This document shows, one piece after another, positions 61,658 through 64,000 of a stretch of DNA of 64,000 bases (position 1 is the first letter of the stretch; each line of letters begins with the position of its first letter). Origin of the DNA: an uncultured Eubacteriales bacterium (GTDB lineage Bacteria; Bacillota; Clostridia; Christensenellales; Borkfalkiaceae); contig UQPN01000012.1 of NCBI GenBank assembly GCA_900542935.1, positions 1 to 64,000 on the forward strand. The letters are read 5' to 3'. The notes beneath the pieces are model-generated. The model had not been told where the DNA came from. It saw only the letters and a program-made list of their open reading frames with translations, and did not search any database. A program made the translations under genes and the position numbers.

Positions 61658-61795
61658 TTATATCCGCTTTATACTTACCGATATTGTCTTTACGCTTTTT
61701 ATATAATCGCCCCGCGCGCCGCTCAGCCACACGCTTTGCCGGATCTTCCGCCGCGCTCTCAGCTCGGGGTAATAAATTTCTTTTTCGTCTTTCAT
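61658..61795 (-). pseudogene. Internally deleted GH2 gene remnant (45 codons)
   Basis: It begins like the GH2 gene (MKDEKEIYYPELRARRKIRQ against the GH2 start MASETEKNYPEPRARRKIWQ) and keeps an AGGA site 7 bases before the ATG. It then jumps directly to the sequence of GH2 residues 163-176 (SVWLSGARGDYIKSV) and ends soon after. The junction is the 12-mer GCTTTGCC(A/G)GAT, present at both ends (57226-57237 and 56800-56811, 426 bp apart) in the intact gene. So a second GH2 copy once lay here and lost 142 codons by recombination between short repeats, plus its 3' part. No function is expected. Confidence 0.75.
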
Positions 61796-62011
61796 ATTAC
61801 GTCCTATAATTCTTTTGTTTCTTCTTTTTGCAGAACAAACGCTAAACGGTACATACCGTTTAGCCGCACGCTTTTTCATCGATAATTTTCCCGTGCGATC
61901 CTTTACGGAAAATATTATATCATACGTCTGATAAAGTCGCAACGGTACTTCAAAAAAAACGCTTAAAATTATTTTAGAATTTCAATTATTCAAGAAGTAC
62001 CTTTGTTTCGC

Positions 62012-62040
62012 TTGACAAAATAGCGTAAATCGGTTATACT
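62012..62040 (+). promoter_or_regulatory. Promoter of the ArsR-type regulator
   Basis: Consensus TTGACA (62012-62017), 17-base spacer and TATACT (62035-62040), about 36 bases before the ATG at 62077. Confidence 0.85.
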
Positions 62041-62076
62041 ACAAAAAAAATGCCGCGAGCAAAAAAGGAAACAGAT

Positions 62077-63018
62077 ATGCTTCAACCCGTAGAACTTTCG
62101 ATTACCAAAAACGCAGAGCAAATCACACAGATCGCGCACGCGCTCTCCTCGCCCGCGCGTATGGAAATTTTAAAATTGCTTACTTATAAAAACCTGACGA
62201 TCAAACAAATCGCCGACGAGATCAAACAGCCGCTGAATACCACCCTGAATCATATCAATCTGCTGGAACAAGCCGGCCTGCTTGCCACGCAGATTTCCTA
62301 CACCTCTAAGGGAAAATCGAAAACCTGCTACCGCATGCTCGATAGCGTAAACATTCTTTTATTCGATCCATCGATGGATTTACCGCAATTGAAATACGAA
62401 GAATATCAACTGCCGATCGGCTCGTTTTTCGATTTTTTCGATCTTGCCGCGCCGTGCGGCCTTGCGTCGGCAACACGTGGGCTCGGCAACGACAACGATC
62501 TTTCGGTATTTCTGTTACCGGAACGCGCCGCGGCTTCCCTGATATGGTTTACGCACGGGCTTTTGGAATACAGAGTGCCGTTGCCGCCGAAACAATATTT
62601 AAAAAGTCTGACGGGCATTGAAATTTCATTCGAAGTCTGCTCGGAAGCCCCTCTTTATAACAACGATTCTAAATCGGATATTTCTGTGTTTTTAAACGAT
62701 ACCCGATTAGGCGTCTATACTTCACCCGGAGATTTCGGCGGCAGACGCGGACTGTTGAATCCCGATTACTGGCCGATCGGTCTTACGCAATTCGGAATGA
62801 TTACAAACTGGAAAATCAACGCTTCGCAAACCACGCTGAACAGCAATTTTCTATCGTTTGTAAACTTGCGCGATCTTAATCTGGAACATTGCAAAAAGCC
62901 GTATTTATCACTGAAAATCGGCGTAGAAAAAAACGCCGTCCATGTGGGCGGCATGAATCTTTTCGGAAAAAATTTCGGTGATTTCCCGCAAGACATTATT
63001 TTCAGATATATTTATTAA
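62077..63018 (+). CDS. ArsR-type winged-helix regulator with a conserved C-terminal sensor-like domain
   Basis: 313 residues from the ATG at 62077, with AAGGAAA 5-7 bases upstream; the ATG at 62050 lies almost on the promoter and lacks a site. Residues about 15-87 form an ArsR winged helix (HALSSPARMEILKLL; TIKQIADEIKQPLNTTLNHI; LEQAGLLATQISYTSKGKSK). Residues about 115-313 form a beta-rich domain of unknown fold with YTSPGDFGGRRG, NPDYWPIGLTQFG and NAVHVGGMNLFGKNFGDF. No metal-binding cysteine pair as in metal-sensing ArsR proteins is seen. The same domain occurs in the fragment at 37385-38067 beside another sugar operon. It is divergent from the GH36-led operon, so it probably senses a sugar and controls that operon. 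Confidence 0.85.
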   Translation: MLQPVELSITKNAEQITQIAHALSSPARMEILKLLTYKNLTIKQIADEIKQPLNTTLNHINLLEQAGLLATQISYTSKGKSKTCYRMLDSVNILLFDPSMDLPQLKYEEYQLPIGSFFDFFDLAAPCGLASATRGLGNDNDLSVFLLPERAAASLIWFTHGLLEYRVPLPPKQYLKSLTGIEISFEVCSEAPLYNNDSKSDISVFLNDTRLGVYTSPGDFGGRRGLLNPDYWPIGLTQFGMITNWKINASQTTLNSNFLSFVNLRDLNLEHCKKPYLSLKIGVEKNAVHVGGMNLFGKNFGDFPQDIIFRYIY

Positions 63019-63110
63019 AAAATACATATGCTGCCGACAAACGACGCAGCTACGGCATAAAGCTTTAAATCCGCGTCGCCCGTCGGTACGCCCTACGGAG
63101 GATTATACAT

Positions 63111-64000
63111 ATGAAAGAACAGGAAACCACAAAAGAATCCGCGGATTTTTCAAAATCCGTAACGGCAACGCTCGGCAAAAGCAACGAAAAGCGCGCCGTT
63201 TTATGGCTGATATTCGTCATCGCGCTCATCGTGCTGCTTGCGGCGGGCGCCGTCGCCAACCTTCTTACGCTGGCGTTTCAGATAAGCAGAATTTTCGGCT
63301 ACGTCTGCACGGCGGCAGCCGCGCTTGCCGTGTTTTTCTTCATGATACTGCCGCTTGTGAAAGTGCTGAAAGCCCGCGCCTTTATCACCGACGTTACCGC
63401 CGAAAACAAAGACCTCGCCAAGCGCAAAAACTACGCCGCGCTCCGCGATGTGGCGACGGCGCTGGTAAAGTACAACCGCGACGATAAAACGCTGAAACAC
63501 CACTACATAAAAAACGAAAATCTCGAAAACATCGAACGCGCGCTTGAAAAAAGCAACAAGCCCATGCTCCGTCAGGCAATGCGCAAAACGTTCTCCACCG
63601 ACGTAGGCTCCACGGCGAACGGCGTCATCTTCAGAAGCGCGGGCAGAGCCTTTCTCACCACGTCCGTTTCTCAGAACGATAAAATCGACGCGCTTTCCGT
63701 GCTGCTTGTAAATTTATCGTTAATCAAACAGATCGTGGCGATTTACGGCTACCGCCCCTCGCATCTGAAACTGGCGAAAATCTATGCCTCCGTCCTGAAA
63801 AACACCCTTATCGCCTACGGCATGCAAAACGTAAACTGGTTCAACGTGTTCGGCAAATTCTTCACGGGCGTTTCCAAAAAAATCCCTTTCATCGATACTC
63901 TGGTAGACAGCACCGTGCAGGGCACCGTCAGCGCGTTTTTAACGCTGCTTGTGGGCTATAAAACAAAGCGCTACCTCTGTTCCGACTACGCCGAATCGGA
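63111..64000 (+). CDS. YcjF/DUF697-like membrane protein, cut by the window edge
   Basis: 296 codons visible. GGAGG lies 9 bases before the ATG at 63111. Two membrane helices at about 36-60 (RAVLWLIFVIALIVLLAAGAVA) and 70-92 follow a charged N-terminus. A helical region follows, with DVGSTANGVIFRSAGRAFLTT near 181-201 and DALSVLLVNLSLIKQIVAIYGYRPS near 208-232. The block SVLLVNLSLIKQIAxxYGxRPS is typical of DUF697/YcjF proteins, inner-membrane proteins of unclear role. It is not obviously connected with the carbohydrate genes. The C-terminal end is outside the window. Confidence 0.75.
   Translation, partial: MKEQETTKESADFSKSVTATLGKSNEKRAVLWLIFVIALIVLLAAGAVANLLTLAFQISRIFGYVCTAAAALAVFFFMILPLVKVLKARAFITDVTAENKDLAKRKNYAALRDVATALVKYNRDDKTLKHHYIKNENLENIERALEKSNKPMLRQAMRKTFSTDVGSTANGVIFRSAGRAFLTTSVSQNDKIDALSVLLVNLSLIKQIVAIYGYRPSHLKLAKIYASVLKNTLIAYGMQNVNWFNVFGKFFTGVSKKIPFIDTLVDSTVQGTVSAFLTLLVGYKTKRYLCSDYAES

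Overview
The window looks like chromosomal DNA of an uncultured gut- or rumen-type Clostridium relative (Bacillota, class Clostridia). I infer this from strong AGGAGG-type ribosome sites, Gram-positive lipoprotein signals, the sporulation protein YyaC, the GTP-type PEP carboxykinase, and a large set of CUT1 sugar importers and secreted glycosidases. No rRNA or taxonomic marker is present, so a narrower placement (for example Christensenellales) would be a guess.

Left end (1-8.3 kb): the 5' part of pckG behind a promoter carrying a perfect palindrome, an orphan small gene, a cluster of five DnaA boxes, a CvpA-like membrane protein, yyaC, a patch of intergenic repeats, a tRNA Val-Gly-Cys operon, and two convergent paralogous helical-barrel enzymes sharing one perfect hairpin terminator. 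The DnaA boxes beside yyaC make this a candidate replication-origin region.

Middle (8.3-41.6 kb): an island bounded by the 3' half of a tRNA-Leu(UAA) gene. The 114-bp segment from the anticodon loop through the terminator recurs 33,189 bp away with three mismatches, and an integrase remnant lies just inside the intact tRNA gene. A diverged third copy of the flank near 24.9 kb splits the island into two modules of about 16.5 kb. Module 1 has a GH106-like rhamnosidase, a CUT1 importer (two permeases and a binding protein), a DUF4091 glycosidase, two carbohydrate-binding lipoproteins and a divergent AraC regulator. Module 2 has a GH78 rhamnosidase, a DUF4838 lipoprotein, two large Ig-like surface proteins and two permease genes. 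The outer permease is cut off at its 5' end and no binding protein remains. Its right end is a graveyard of broken regulators (ArsR-like, TetR, LacI), followed by an AAA/DUF4143 ATPase gene.

Right part (41.6-62 kb): after a helicase fragment and a glycosidase-like fragment comes a third carbohydrate operon on the minus strand: GH36 alpha-galactosidase, GH42 beta-galactosidase, a GH2 enzyme, a binding protein, two permeases, a GH43 lipoprotein, surface proteins and an undescribed 56-residue protein. A divergent ArsR-type regulator with an unusual conserved C-terminal domain sits upstream, next to a 45-codon deletion remnant of the GH2 gene. The window ends in a YcjF/DUF697-like membrane protein.

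Together the genes point to use of rhamnose-, galactose- and arabinose-containing plant glycans (pectin side chains or arabinogalactan are the natural inference). Surface lipoproteins would capture and trim polymers, CUT1 systems would import oligosaccharides, and cytoplasmic GH36/42/2/78/106 enzymes would finish them. No transporter ATPase is encoded here, so the importers must share one from elsewhere.
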